From Beijerinckiaceae bacterium (GTDB lineage Bacteria > Pseudomonadota > Alphaproteobacteria > Rhizobiales > Beijerinckiaceae): a stretch of DNA of 64,000 nt. A program made the position numbers and the translations under genes. Below, piece after piece: positions 54,724 through 63,634 of this stretch; positions within the stretch are counted from its first letter, which is position 1; each line of letters opens with the position of its first letter. The notes below the pieces were generated by a model, which worked only from the letters and a program-made list of their open reading frames with translations, was not told where the DNA came from and ran no database searches. The stretch is taken from assembly GCA_021324915.1 (NCBI GenBank), contig JAJPIC010000012.1, positions 62,001 through 126,000 of the forward strand, read 5' to 3'.

Positions 54724-55398
54724 TTACTGCAACTCGCCCAGGCGATAGCCGAGGTAGCGAACCGAATTGATCGGATCATAGCCGAGATGCCGGCGCAGCT
54801 TCTTGCGCAACTTGCTGATATGACTCTCGACGACGTTCTCTTCGACGTTTTCGTCGAAAATGCCGTAAATGGAATTGAAAATTTGCGACTTGCTGACCCT
54901 GCGGCCGCGGTTTGCGACGAGATATTCGAGAATGCGCCGTTCGCGCCGCGGCAGCGGCACGACGAAGCCTTTGATCTCCGGATCGCGTCCGTCGAAGAAG
55001 ACCCGCATCTCGCCGACGATCGCATGATCCTGCTTGGCTTCGAGCCGCCGCCGGATGGCTCCGACACGCGCGAGGATCTCGCGGACATGGATCGGCTTGC
55101 GGACGACGTCATCGACGCCGGCGGCGAACATATTGAGCGTCAGCTCGAGAGAAGGTCCCTCGTTGAGCGCAATTACGGGCGCTCGCGAGCGCTCGCGGAT
55201 GAGCCTGGGCAAGACCTCCCTATCCCGACAATCGCCCAGAAGAAAAGCTTCGACCGCATAAAGGTCGGTATCCGCGACGGTTTTCATCCATTCGCGGAAT
55301 TCGTTCGTACAGAATCTGGCCGCCGATACGCCTTCGCTGCCAAATCGGCACGCGTATCCCGCGGTCACGATTTCTCGTTCATCCACGATCACCAGCAC
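54724..55398 (-). CDS. ftcR: Flagellar transcriptional regulator FtcR
   Basis: A 224-residue OmpR-like regulator specific to Rhizobiales, which activates hook and other flagellar genes (described in Brucella). The receiver-like domain starts [20 protein letters not shown]. At the expected phosphorylation site the sequence reads [11 protein letters not shown], with no aspartate in the usual place, so it is unlikely to be controlled by phosphorylation. The C-terminal winged helix has [20 protein letters not shown], then [20 protein letters not shown] and [20 protein letters not shown]. The start is GTG (55398). It has its own promoter region and terminator. Confidence 0.92.
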   Translation of the reverse strand: MLVIVDEREIVTAGYACRFGSEGVSAARFCTNEFREWMKTVADTDLYAVEAFLLGDCRDREVLPRLIRERSRAPVIALNEGPSLELTLNMFAAGVDDVVRKPIHVREILARVGAIRRRLEAKQDHAIVGEMRVFFDGRDPEIKGFVVPLPRRERRILEYLVANRGRRVSKSQIFNSIYGIFDENVEENVVESHISKLRKKLRRHLGYDPINSVRYLGYRLGELQ

Positions 55399-55685
55399 CT
55401 GAATCGCCCCCCGAATCAGTTGTTTAGGCTGTGATTAAGTTTTAGGAAACTCTTACCCTTCGTCAAACGTTATTCGGGGTTTGGATGATTTTCCTGAAGC
55501 CGCGTGTAGCGCGCGACACGGGCCGTTCGGCTTGCCGCCAATCTAGCGAGTCTTATCAAGGGCCTGCGATTTCGAGCGCCGCTCGCGCGCTTAACTCGTT
55601 AACGCCGGGACCGGCATCCGCTGGATCGCGATGCTTTTGGGTCGAATCGTGCCAGAACCATAAACCTGATTCGATTCAAAAGATT

Positions 55686-55738
55686 TAGAGCGGGATTTGC
55701 GCGAAAAACCGGCGTTCACTTTTTCGCATCCCGCATTA
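55686..55738. repeat. REP-like module B, first copy of the array
   Basis: TAGAGCGGGATTTGCGCGAA, then the loop AAACCGGCGTTCACTTTTTC and GCATCCCGC. It is complete except for the last bases of the right arm. It is preceded by a degenerate module A (GATCGCGATGCTTTTGGGTC ... TTCAAAAGATT) at 55626-55686. Confidence 0.85.
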
Positions 55739-55786
55739 GATCACGATGCTTTTGGATCGGATCGATCCAAAAGCATGAACGTGATC
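55739..55786. repeat. Module A palindrome, best copy
   Basis: GATCACGATGCTTTTGGATC, then GGATCGATCCAAAAGCATGA and ACGTGATC. The arms pair almost completely, and the central GGATCGGATCGATCC contains nested GATC sites. It is the cleanest copy in the window and a good query. Confidence 0.85.
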
Positions 55787-55835
55787 GAGCGGGATTTGCG
55801 CGAAAAGCCGGTGTCCACTTTTTCGCATCCCGCTC
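55787..55835. repeat. REP-like module B, second copy of the array
   Basis: GAGCGGGATTTGCGCGAAAA, loop GCCGGTGTCCAC, TTTTTCGCATCCCGCTC. Outer stem GAGCGGGA/TCCCGCTC, inner stem GCGAAAA/TTTTTCGC. A further half copy (CGCATCCCGCTTTA) follows and supplies the TAA stop of the SLT gene (55850-55852). Confidence 0.88.
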
Positions 55836-55849
55836 AATCGCATCCCGCT

Positions 55850-56452
55850 TTAGCGGCAGAAGGCGCGGGCACTGGCCGTCCATTGGCCGAAGCCGCTCGC
55901 GACCATGTTGGCGATCACCGCGCAGACATATTGCTTTTGCGCCGGATCATTATTGGGCCCGGCGTGATAGCGGGCCGCGGCCAACGTCCAACTGCCTTCC
56001 TCGGCGTCGAGCTCCTTGAGATAGCGCGCGGCATAATCGACGTTCTCGTGCGGGTCGAACATATCGGCGACCGACCGGAAGTCGCTCGCGTGATAATAAT
56101 GGTTGATCTGCATACAGCCGATATCGATCAGCTTGGCGCCGTTGCGGCGCGCCTTGTCGAAGAGCTGCATGGCTTCGCTGAGATCGGCCGGAAAATAGGA
56201 TGGCCCCTCGATATTGAGCGCATAAGGACTCAGCGAGCCCCGCCTTCCGGTCTCGGTCAGACCCACCGCATAGAGCACGCCGAGCGGCACGCCATATTTT
56301 GCCGCAGCCCGAGTCATCTCCCTTTCGCAAAGCAGCGCCGGCTCACCCGGCATCGCGAAACTAGACGTAGAGATCAGCAGTGTGGCGCCGAGCAGCGCCG
56401 TCCTGGGATAAACCAGGATTTTGCGAATTGCGGCCACGAGCCGAAGAATCAT
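55850..56452 (-). CDS. SLT-domain lytic transglycosylase of the flagellar cluster
   Basis: A protein of about 200 residues. A hydrophobic signal lies at the N-terminus (LVYPRTALLGATLLISTSSF, cut near AMPG). The transglycosylase fold follows: AAKYGVPLGVLYAVGLTETG with the catalytic glutamate in TETG, the NIEG motif, IGCMQINHYYHASDF (GxMQIN), and AAARYHAGPNN. It resembles the gene between motD and ftcR in Sinorhizobium (called orf38 there). It probably opens the peptidoglycan for the rod or hook. The start at 56452 lies inside fliK, overlapping its last 92 bases in another frame; the frame is open to 56551. The stop is formed by a repeat. Confidence 0.8.
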   Translation of the reverse strand: MILRLVAAIRKILVYPRTALLGATLLISTSSFAMPGEPALLCEREMTRAAAKYGVPLGVLYAVGLTETGRRGSLSPYALNIEGPSYFPADLSEAMQLFDKARRNGAKLIDIGCMQINHYYHASDFRSVADMFDPHENVDYAARYLKELDAEEGSWTLAAARYHAGPNNDPAQKQYVCAVIANMVASGFGQWTASARAFCR

Positions 56453-57905
56453 TGGAGCCCCCGCTTGTCGATCCGCCGCTCGATCCACCCCCTGTCTGAG
56501 CATTACCGAATCCGCTCGCCGCATCGGAAACCTGGGGCGCCGGGGCGGCAAGCCGAATCTCGACTCCCGAGACCGTATAGCCGGACTGGCCGAGCTGGTC
56601 GGAAAGCGACTGCTTTTCCTTCTCTATGAGACTGACCGTCGAACTCTCGGTCGCCTGCATTTGCAGGCTGAGCTCTCCGGCCGAGAGACTGAGCCTTATC
56701 GTGACTTGTCCGAGGCTTGCGGGTTCGAGCTGCAGATCCAGTGTCTTGATGCTTGACGCGCTCTGCCGTGTCGAGACCGGCAGAGCAACATCGGGCGAAG
56801 CAGAGGCCGAGGAACCGGAAGACGGATCGGCAGATGAGGCCGCCACTGTTATGAAGTCGGCAATTTGCTGTACGGGAGAGAGGGTCGCGACCGGAGCGAA
56901 ATGGGTTGCCGCCGATATCACATTGGCCTTCATCTCGATCGATTGGCCCTGCCCGCCCAATTGACTGGCTTGCCCATCTCGATTCTGCAAATTGATCTGC
57001 CTCTGCGCCGGCGCCGAGCTGCTTCCATCCGGTGTTTCGACCGGCAGAGGCGCCGAGACCGGGAGCGCGAAATTAGGCAGAATGGGAACCGCAACAACCG
57101 GGCCGGTATTCGACGCCGAAGCCGGCTGACTTGCTTCGGTGGCGCGCCGCTTCGAGGGGGTGACGGAGGTTGGCGCGACAGAGGAGTCCTGCGATCCCCG
57201 GCCGTTCCGCGGCGCGGCAGTCGCATTCTGCGCCATGGCCTGTGTCCCGTTCGACAGAGACACCGGATTGAAGCTCGCAATCGCGCGGGTCTTTGGAGAA
57301 AAGAAGGCCGGATTGTTCTGGACCGAGTTCGTCGCCGTCTGCGGCGCAGATTTCGATGCTGAATTTGGGATTTTCGGGAGATCTTTTGCGGTGATTGCAG
57401 CCTGCGATGCTTTTATCGCCGGCGCGGACTTCGATGCGGGAAGATCGGGCGCCGAAACGCCCATGCTCGCCGCATCGGCAATCGAGGCTGCCAAGGGTGA
57501 TTCGCCATCAGCCGATACCTTTTGATCGCGGGCCCGGTTCAAAGATCCGCCCGTCTCGGGAAAGTCCGGAAAGACGCGGGAGCTCGCCTGGGTCTCGGCA
57601 AGGCCAGCAAGGCTACCCGTGAACGTCCCGAGCCGGAACTCGAGTGAGCCGACGTCCTTTTGGCCGGAAGAGCCGACGCCCTTCTGCGCGGCAGAATCAG
57701 CCTGGGACCCGGCCTGCTGCGGCGTCGAAAGCGGGGCTTGGCGCGCCTCACGATCATTACCTTGCGAAACGCCGGTAAGAACGGATTCGAAAATATTCGG
57801 TCCGCTCCCGGCCTCCGGCAGTTCCGGCACTCCATTGCGCGCCTCGGCTGTAGGCGCAGCATCGCGGGTCGGCACGTTATAAGAAAACCCGCGGATATTG
57901 TTCAT
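56361..57905 (-). CDS. fliK: Flagellar hook-length control protein FliK (MotD)
   Basis: A 514-residue exported ruler. The N-terminal 330 residues are low complexity (Ala/Ser/Pro/Gln). The C-terminal Flg_hook domain (about 390-450) has IKTLDLQLEPASLGQVTIRL, then SLSAGELSLQMQATESSTVS and SDQLGQSGYTVSGVEIRL, which switches the export specificity via FlhB. The Gly/Ser-rich tail after the domain ends in HTADLYV. In Sinorhizobium this gene was first called motD. It overlaps motC by four bases upstream and the SLT gene downstream. Confidence 0.85.
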   Translation of the reverse strand: MNNIRGFSYNVPTRDAAPTAEARNGVPELPEAGSGPNIFESVLTGVSQGNDREARQAPLSTPQQAGSQADSAAQKGVGSSGQKDVGSLEFRLGTFTGSLAGLAETQASSRVFPDFPETGGSLNRARDQKVSADGESPLAASIADAASMGVSAPDLPASKSAPAIKASQAAITAKDLPKIPNSASKSAPQTATNSVQNNPAFFSPKTRAIASFNPVSLSNGTQAMAQNATAAPRNGRGSQDSSVAPTSVTPSKRRATEASQPASASNTGPVVAVPILPNFALPVSAPLPVETPDGSSSAPAQRQINLQNRDGQASQLGGQGQSIEMKANVISAATHFAPVATLSPVQQIADFITVAASSADPSSGSSASASPDVALPVSTRQSASSIKTLDLQLEPASLGQVTIRLSLSAGELSLQMQATESSTVSLIEKEKQSLSDQLGQSGYTVSGVEIRLAAPAPQVSDAASGFGNAQTGGGSSGGSTSGGSNDSSARGRNSQNPGLSQDGAARRHTADLYV

Positions 57906-59095
57906 GGCGCCTGGTCCTTCAAAAACGGATCCCTGCTTTCCCGGAGCAATGCATCGCTCTCCGCGAGGCTCTTTTGCGCGAGCGCAATCGCCGCATTGCT
58001 TGCTTCCATTGGACCTTTGAGGTCTGGCGGCATTTCGGTGCCCTGCTCCTGTTCGCCAGCCGCTTCCGGCAATTGCCGTATCTGTTGGGCGACGGCGAGC
58101 GCCGCCTGTCTCAACGAGCGGTCGTCCTCCGACAAGCGCGCCGCATCGAGCGCTTCGAGCTGAGTAAGGCCGCGCTCATAATTATTGGTGAGGATCGAAG
58201 CCGCGCCGTCATAGAGTTCGGCACGCGAAGCCTCCGGAGTTTCAGGCTCGGCGAGCTTTTCGGCCTTAGCCGCGGCAAAGCGGGAAATGCCGGCCTTTCC
58301 GTTGAGCAGGGAAGATTGCGCAATCAGAAGATAGAACTGCAATTGTTCGTTGGTTCCGAAGCCGCCCAGGACATCGTCGAGCTCCCCCAACTGGTCGGGT
58401 GTCCCGGCAATCTCGAGCCTTCCCAAGGCTTCGGAGAAATGCATCCGGAAATTGTCGGCATAGGCGGAATTCCCGAACCGCCGCACATATTCGCCGGACA
58501 TGGCAGTAAACTTGTCGAAATCGCCCGTGGCGTTGAGGAGAAAGATTTCGCGCCGCAAGGCGGCTTCTTCGACCAGGGTTCCCGGTGCCAGCACGCGCGC
58601 GAGATCGAGGAGGCGAATGGCGTCTCCCATATTGTCCTTGGCGATGAGCGCCGCCTGGACGAGCGCAATATGGCCGCCGAGGATCGGTTCGAGCGAACGC
58701 GGGTCGATGCCCTTCAGATAATTCTTTGCCTTGCTCTCGTGGCCCTCGACATAGGCGAGCGCACCCTGCAAAAGGTTCTTGTCCTCAGCCGGACAATAGC
58801 CGCTCTCGAGAACCTTTCGGGCGACTCTGGGCGAGCCGCCGCTCAAGACGTAAGTTACGGCGGCGCGCGCATTGCGCGGCTCCCGCCAGACCGTCCGATT
58901 GAAAGCCAGCAATCTCTGCGCGAGCTGCGCCGCGAACGAGGGCATCGCCGCCCGCGCCACCCTATTGCCGAGCACCATTTGGTCCTGCAAAACATGCAGC
59001 GAGCGGACGATCTCATAAGGGGGCTGTGCCTCGCCGGCACATGCGGGAAGCGCGGAAAGGCAGAAGAAGATCGCTGCGAGAGGAGATTTCATCAT
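57902..59095 (-). CDS. motC: Motility protein MotC
   Basis: A 397-residue periplasmic protein found in Rhizobiales, described as binding MotB and needed for stator function. A signal peptide covers about residues 1-21 (LAAIFFCLSALPACA then GEAQPP). The rest is helical and TPR-like: YEIVRSLHVLQDQMVLGNRV, ARAAMPSFAAQLAQRLLAFN, then AALIAKDNMGDAIRLLDLAR. It overlaps motB and fliK by four bases each, so the order motB-motC-fliK is translationally linked. Confidence 0.85.
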   Translation of the reverse strand: MMKSPLAAIFFCLSALPACAGEAQPPYEIVRSLHVLQDQMVLGNRVARAAMPSFAAQLAQRLLAFNRTVWREPRNARAAVTYVLSGGSPRVARKVLESGYCPAEDKNLLQGALAYVEGHESKAKNYLKGIDPRSLEPILGGHIALVQAALIAKDNMGDAIRLLDLARVLAPGTLVEEAALRREIFLLNATGDFDKFTAMSGEYVRRFGNSAYADNFRMHFSEALGRLEIAGTPDQLGELDDVLGGFGTNEQLQFYLLIAQSSLLNGKAGISRFAAAKAEKLAEPETPEASRAELYDGAASILTNNYERGLTQLEALDAARLSEDDRSLRQAALAVAQQIRQLPEAAGEQEQGTEMPPDLKGPMEASNAAIALAQKSLAESDALLRESRDPFLKDQAP

Positions 59096-60345
59096 TCGCC
59101 CTTTCGCAGGAAGATCTCGATCCGCCGATTTTCGTCGGCCAGGGGATTGTTCGGAACCTTCAGCTTGCGGTCCGCATAGCCTTCGACCCGCTCGATGCGC
59201 TTTTCATCGACGCCGCCGCGCACGAGCATGTAATAGGCCATTTGCGCCCGCGCAGTTGAGAGACGCCAATTGTCATAGGTCGCAGACTTATATTGCCGCC
59301 CGTCGGTATGGCCGCTGACGATGATCGCGCCCTTCTCCTTTCTGAGAACCTGGGCAATCTTGTCCATGATTCTCACGGTTTTGGGCTGCGGCTCCGCCGA
59401 GCCGATCGCGAACATGGCGAAATTGGCCTTATCCGTGAGCCGGATGAGAATTCCCTCCTCGGTGGCTTTGACTTCGATGTTCGGCGCCGCCTGGCCCTTG
59501 GCCGCCTGACCGACGAGATTGGCGATTTCGGCTTTGACCTTGCTCGCTTCCATATCGGCCGACGAGGACTGCGGCTTGGCAGGGGGTGATGTTTCATTGG
59601 CCTTTGCAGCCGCCGAATTCGCCGGTGCCTCGCTCAGCTTTGCATCGATCTTCGCGGGCGAGGCCTTGTCCGCGAGAGCCAGCTTATCGCCGGCGGGCGT
59701 TTGCGTCTTAGGGCCGCTCGCCGCGGCCGGGATAGGCGCGGTCTTTGTCGCCTGCGGAGCCGGCAATAACGCATTCGGCGGCGCCGGCACGTTCGACGCA
59801 TTGGCGGGAACAGGTTTGAACGGGTCCTTATAAGTATCGTCGTCGCTGCCGCCCGCATCGCCCATGCCTTGATCGGAATTGCTGACGGGCTTGCCCGCAC
59901 CGTCAGCCGCTGCAATCTCCGCCAAGACCGCATAGGGGTCGCGGAACAGCGCGGCCTCCGAATAGGTCGGCGGCCGTTCCGCCGAATTCGGATCGGGCGA
60001 TTGGACTACGGGGGGAAAGTCGTTGGGCTTCGGCCCTTCTTCATCTCCCGGATTGAGCGCCTTGCCATTGCCCTTGCCGTTCGATTCCGACGAATCTTGC
60101 GGATCGTGGACGCCGCGCTGAGTGGTCGACATGTCGACCAGATTGACCGGATTGAAATAGCGCGCCAATGCCGCCTTGGTCTTTGGGTTGGTCGCATTGA
60201 TCAGCCAGAGCACCAGGAAGAGCGCCATCATGGCAGTCATGAAATCGGCGAAGGCGATTTTCCAGGCCCCGCCATGATGGTGGCTCGATTCGCCGCGCAC
60301 CCGCTTGATGATCAGGAGTTCGGGCTTTTTGTCCGAATCGGACAT
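59092..60345 (-). CDS. motB: Flagellar motor stator protein MotB
   Basis: A 417-residue stator subunit. The N-terminus has a cytoplasmic tail then the single membrane helix WKIAFADFMTAMMALFLVLW, with the proton-binding aspartate in AFADFM. A long linker rich in Pro, Ala, Ser and Asp follows (about 60-270). The C-terminal OmpA-like peptidoglycan-binding domain reads RIMDKIAQVLRKEKGAIIVS, GHTDGRQYKSATYDNWRLST, ERVEGYADRKLKVPNNPLAD with ENRRIEIFL. The linker is longer than in enteric MotB (308), as in other rhizobia. motA is not in the window. Confidence 0.9.
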   Translation of the reverse strand: MSDSDKKPELLIIKRVRGESSHHHGGAWKIAFADFMTAMMALFLVLWLINATNPKTKAALARYFNPVNLVDMSTTQRGVHDPQDSSESNGKGNGKALNPGDEEGPKPNDFPPVVQSPDPNSAERPPTYSEAALFRDPYAVLAEIAAADGAGKPVSNSDQGMGDAGGSDDDTYKDPFKPVPANASNVPAPPNALLPAPQATKTAPIPAAASGPKTQTPAGDKLALADKASPAKIDAKLSEAPANSAAAKANETSPPAKPQSSSADMEASKVKAEIANLVGQAAKGQAAPNIEVKATEEGILIRLTDKANFAMFAIGSAEPQPKTVRIMDKIAQVLRKEKGAIIVSGHTDGRQYKSATYDNWRLSTARAQMAYYMLVRGGVDEKRIERVEGYADRKLKVPNNPLADENRRIEIFLRKGE

Positions 60346-60969
60346 CTATACGGCCTCGGCGTTGATCAGATTGATCCAGGATTCGAGCTGCGTTTCGATC
60401 GCCGTCTGTTCCGCGCTGACGCTGACGTCGACGCAGTCCTGCGGCACATAGTCGATCGACGCGGGCATGGACTCGAGCCTCTCCCGCAAGGTTGCGAGCA
60501 AATCGGCTGGACCGGCGATCCTTATGGCGATCTTGTCATTGTTGCCGATCATCGTCGCAATGTGCTCGATCAGGCCGCCGATCATCCGCCGGCGCAGCGA
60601 ATCGACAATGAACGGACGCAGAATGCGCGAAAGGCTGGATGCGATATTTTCTTCGAGCTCGCGCAGTGCCGCCGCGAGCCGCTCGCGCAAGGGCTCGGCT
60701 TCTTCGCGCAGCCATTTTTCCCGCTCGCTCGCAAGCTGCCGAGCGAATTCTTCTCTCTCTTGCTCGAGGGCGGCGGAAAATTCCGCCCGCGCTTCCTCCA
60801 GCCCCTCCGCTTTGCCGCTTTCGCGCGCTTCCGCCAGAGCCCGTTCGTGATCTTCCTGCGGCTCGACGGTCCAGACCGGATCGGGCGGCGCATCGCCACA
60901 AAGTTCGAGCGCAGGTTCCGTCTCTGGCTCGAAGCGCATGAGATAATCGGCGATCGGCCGGGCCGTCAC
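60346..60969 (-). CDS. FliH-like flagellar export protein
   Basis: A 207-residue cytoplasmic protein with a long charged coiled coil: HERALAEARESGKAEGLEEA, RAEFSAALEQEREEFARQLA, then REEAEPLRERLAAALRELEE. The C-terminal globular part has IAIRIAGPADLLATLRERLE and CVDVSVSAEQTAIETQLESW. Length, heptads and position between fliF and motB fit FliH, which binds the ATPase FliI. The diagnosis rests on pattern and context. It overlaps fliF by four bases and ends directly against motB. Confidence 0.65.
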   Translation of the reverse strand: MTARPIADYLMRFEPETEPALELCGDAPPDPVWTVEPQEDHERALAEARESGKAEGLEEARAEFSAALEQEREEFARQLASEREKWLREEAEPLRERLAAALRELEENIASSLSRILRPFIVDSLRRRMIGGLIEHIATMIGNNDKIAIRIAGPADLLATLRERLESMPASIDYVPQDCVDVSVSAEQTAIETQLESWINLINAEAV

Positions 60970-62609
60970 GCGCTGCCTCCCTGCCCCTGCCGCATCCAGA
61001 GCCGCAGGATTGCAACGGCCTGTTCCTCATCGAACTCGACGATCTGCTCGAGCCTTTTGAGCGGTGTGCGCTTGGCGTTGTCGGCGAGGTCCTCGATGAG
61101 ATTTGGCTCCTGCGCCATGGCTCCGAAGCCGCCCATCCCTTCGAGTGCGGGCAAAGGTTCGGGAGCCGCAAAACTGTCGCCGGTGAGGAGCGGGAGAGAT
61201 GCGCTCGGCGAGCCGGCGAAGGCCTTTACCGCCGGACGAATGCCGAACCAGATCAGCAAGAGCGCGGCGACGAGCACAACCGCGCCGTTGACGATCGTCC
61301 CGATTTGCCGAACGAGAAGCTCTCGCCAGTCCGGCGGGGGCACGGGGGTCAGGTCTTGGCCCGATTCGACGAAATCGACCGCGGAGATCTTGATCATGTC
61401 GCCGCGATCTTTGCTCGCGCCCGCCGCAGAAGAGACGATTTGCTCGATATCGGCCAATTGGGCATCGACCGCTTGCCGGCTGGGAGAGCCGCCCAGCGCT
61501 GCGATGAGACTGGCCTTGTTGATGAGCACGGCGACCGAAATGTGCTCCACCGCGAACCCGCCGCTGACCGTCGTGATCGTTTTCGAGGAGACTTCGTAAT
61601 TCGTGAGCTCTTCGCGCTTCTGGTTTTCTTCGTTGGATTGTTTGCCCTGGTCCGAGTTCGTGTTCTGTTGCGGCAGATTTTGGGTGACGGTCGTCGGCGC
61701 CTGGTTGCTCGAATTCTGCGAGCTCTCGTTCTGCCTGACGACGCGGACCGAGCGCTCGACTCGCGAATCCGGATCGTAGACCGTCTCGTTCATCTGCTTC
61801 TTGTCGGTGTTGAGCCGCGTTGCGACGCTGACCTCGAAATTGCGCAGGCCGAAATAGGGCGTCAGGGTCCGGCTGATATTGTCCTGGATCTCCTTTGCGA
61901 AGGTCTGTTCGAGGCTCAGCATCTGGCCGGGCGCCGAATCGCCCGTGTCGTCGCCGGAGGCGAGCAACATTCCGTCCGTATCGAGCACGGTGACTTGCTC
62001 GGGCTTCATCCCGGGCACGGCGGCTGCGACGAGATGGCGAATCGCCTTGGCGACCGAGACGTCGTCGGGCGTCTCGGTCCGCACGACGACCGAGGCGGAA
62101 GGGGGTTCGCTCTCGCGCCGGAACGAGCCGTCGTCGGGCATGACGAGATGTACGCGCGCCGCCTTGACCGGGCGCATCAATTGGATCGTGCGCGCCAATT
62201 CCCCTTCGAGCGCCCGCACCCGCGTCACCTCCTGCATGAAGGAGGTGAGGCCGAGCGAGCCGAGCTTGTCGAACAATTCATTGCCCGCGTCGGGATTGTT
62301 CGGAAGCCCTTTTTCGGCGAGCAGCATGCGCGCCTGCGCCGTCTCGCCATAGCGAACATAGATCGAGCTCCCGTCCGAGCTCAGATCGAAATCGATATTC
62401 GCTTCTTTGAGGGCCTCGGCGATCCGGCTCACGTCTTGCCGATCGAGTCCGCCGTAGAGCAGCTCGACCGAGGGCCTGCTGAGATAATAGCCGGCCAGTC
62501 CCGTGATTGCGAAGACGGCAAGGCCGATCACGGCCAGCCCGACGAGCCGTCGCGCTCCGAGCTTGGCAAGATTCGCCCAGATACGCTTCGCCTGATCGAG
62601 CGCCGTCAT
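60966..62609 (-). CDS. fliF: Flagellar MS-ring protein FliF
   Basis: A 547-residue membrane protein that forms the MS ring. The N-terminal membrane helix is LVGLAVIGLAVFAITGLAGY (about 24-43). The ring-building motifs include YGGLDRQDVSRIAEALKEAN, GSSIYVRYGETAQARMLLAE, TRVRALEGELARTIQLMRPV and ARVHLVMPDDGSFRRESEPP. The second membrane helix is at about 430-450 (GTIVNGAVVLVAALLLIWFG). The C-terminal FliG-binding region follows. It is upstream of fliH-like with a four-base overlap and separated from flagellin by a terminator. Confidence 0.94.
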   Translation of the reverse strand: MTALDQAKRIWANLAKLGARRLVGLAVIGLAVFAITGLAGYYLSRPSVELLYGGLDRQDVSRIAEALKEANIDFDLSSDGSSIYVRYGETAQARMLLAEKGLPNNPDAGNELFDKLGSLGLTSFMQEVTRVRALEGELARTIQLMRPVKAARVHLVMPDDGSFRRESEPPSASVVVRTETPDDVSVAKAIRHLVAAAVPGMKPEQVTVLDTDGMLLASGDDTGDSAPGQMLSLEQTFAKEIQDNISRTLTPYFGLRNFEVSVATRLNTDKKQMNETVYDPDSRVERSVRVVRQNESSQNSSNQAPTTVTQNLPQQNTNSDQGKQSNEENQKREELTNYEVSSKTITTVSGGFAVEHISVAVLINKASLIAALGGSPSRQAVDAQLADIEQIVSSAAGASKDRGDMIKISAVDFVESGQDLTPVPPPDWRELLVRQIGTIVNGAVVLVAALLLIWFGIRPAVKAFAGSPSASLPLLTGDSFAAPEPLPALEGMGGFGAMAQEPNLIEDLADNAKRTPLKRLEQIVEFDEEQAVAILRLWMRQGQGGSA

Positions 62610-62676
62610 CCCCTTCCCCGCCCAAAGCTTTGTGCAATGTGCGGCGCCAAGCTTGCCTGGAGATTGCCCCGGACGC

Positions 62677-62708
62677 GAAAACGGCTCCGCCCGGCAGAGC
62701 GGAGCCGT
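62677..62708 (-). terminator. Rho-independent terminator of the flagellin gene
   Basis: ACGGCTCCGC and GCGGAGCCGT form a perfect 10-pair stem with an eight-base loop, followed on the minus strand by TTTTCGC. It lies 24 bases after the flagellin stop, so flagellin is a separate, probably highly expressed transcript, and fliF must have its own promoter below it. Confidence 0.9.
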
Positions 62709-62731
62709 CCTTCAGAATTTCTACGCGGCTC

Positions 62732-63634
62732 TTAGAGGCCGAAGAGCTTCAGGATCATCTGGGTGTTGGAATTGGCGATCGCCAAGGCCTGAACGCCCAG
62801 TTGCTGTTGCACTTGGAGAGCCGAGATCTTGGTCGAAGCCTCATTCATGTCCGCATCGACGAGAGAGCCGACGCCAGCCGTGAGCGAGTCCGTCAGGTTG
62901 GAGATGAAATTCTGCTGGGAGGTGACGTTGTTCTGATCGGCGCCGAGCGTGCTCGCCGCGGTGGTGAGCGAGGTGATCGCCGATTGGACGTCCTTCAGCA
63001 TGTTGCTGATGTCGCCGGCGGTCGCCGAAGTGACGCTGAGCGTCAGGATCGAGGCGGAGGTATAATTGGTCCCCTTGGCACCGAGGACGCCCTGGGTGGC
63101 CGTCGTCGCAGCCGTCTCGAACAATTGGGTGCTCGAGGTATTGACCGAAATATAGCTCGCGCCGGTCAATTGGTTGTACGACGCCAAAAGCTGAACGTTG
63201 CCGCCGGTCGTATCGAGGAAGTTCACGCCATTGAACACCGACGAGCCGCCGATGCTGATGAGCTGCTGCTGCTGCTCGCTGATCATCGATTGCACGTTCG
63301 CAAGGTCGCTGGTCGATCCTTCCGAAGCGTAGCTCAGCGCGGTCGTGAGGTTCTGCTGGAGGCCGTTCATCACCGAGACGACCGAGTTCAGCGCCGCGCT
63401 CATAGTCGAGAGCAGCGAAGAGCTTTCCGAGAGAGAAGCGGAGACGGCGTTCAGCGAGCCGACCTGCGAGCTCATCGTGGTCGCGATCGACCAATAAGCG
63501 GCATTGTCGGCGGCTGTGGCGACCGACTTACCGGTCGAAACCTGGTTTTCGTAGGTGGCAAGACTCTGCTGGGTCTGATTGAGCGCCAGAAGGGCGGTCA
63601 TCGCAGACGTATTTGTAAGGAGGCTGTCGGTCAT
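62732..63634 (-). CDS. fliC: Flagellin
   Basis: A 300-residue filament protein, short, as in Rhizobiales. The N-terminal D0/D1 helices have LLTNTSAMTALLALNQTQQS, LATYENQVSTGKSVATAADN and AAYWSIATTMSSQVGSLNAV (compare with the canonical SGLRINSAxDDAAG region). The C-terminal half has TSQQNFISNLTDSLTAGVGS, LVDADMNEASTKISALQVQQ and QLGVQALAIANSNTQMILKL, all flagellin hallmarks. AGGGA lies six bases before the ATG. Only one flagellin gene is present here. Its mRNA would be the target of FlbT and FlaF. The 172 bases upstream should hold a strong promoter. Confidence 0.95.
   Translation of the reverse strand: MTDSLLTNTSAMTALLALNQTQQSLATYENQVSTGKSVATAADNAAYWSIATTMSSQVGSLNAVSASLSESSSLLSTMSAALNSVVSVMNGLQQNLTTALSYASEGSTSDLANVQSMISEQQQQLISIGGSSVFNGVNFLDTTGGNVQLLASYNQLTGASYISVNTSSTQLFETAATTATQGVLGAKGTNYTSASILTLSVTSATAGDISNMLKDVQSAITSLTTAASTLGADQNNVTSQQNFISNLTDSLTAGVGSLVDADMNEASTKISALQVQQQLGVQALAIANSNTQMILKLFGL

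Larger units (their letters stand above)
55399..55849. other. Intergenic repeat array upstream of ftcR
   Basis: 451 bases between ftcR and the SLT-domain gene, both on the minus strand. The part next to ftcR (55399-55620) should hold its promoter; I cannot fix a -10/-35 by eye. The part next to the SLT gene (55626-55849) is a tandem array of repeats: a degenerate A (55626-55686), B (55686-55738), A (55739-55786), B (55787-55835) and a final partial B. No gene is supported. Confidence 0.6.

Noticed and set aside
59869-61599. Long open frame on the plus strand (576 codons) across motB, fliH-like and fliF
   Set aside because: Three genes with overlapping start and stop signals occupy the other strand; this frame has no independent evidence.
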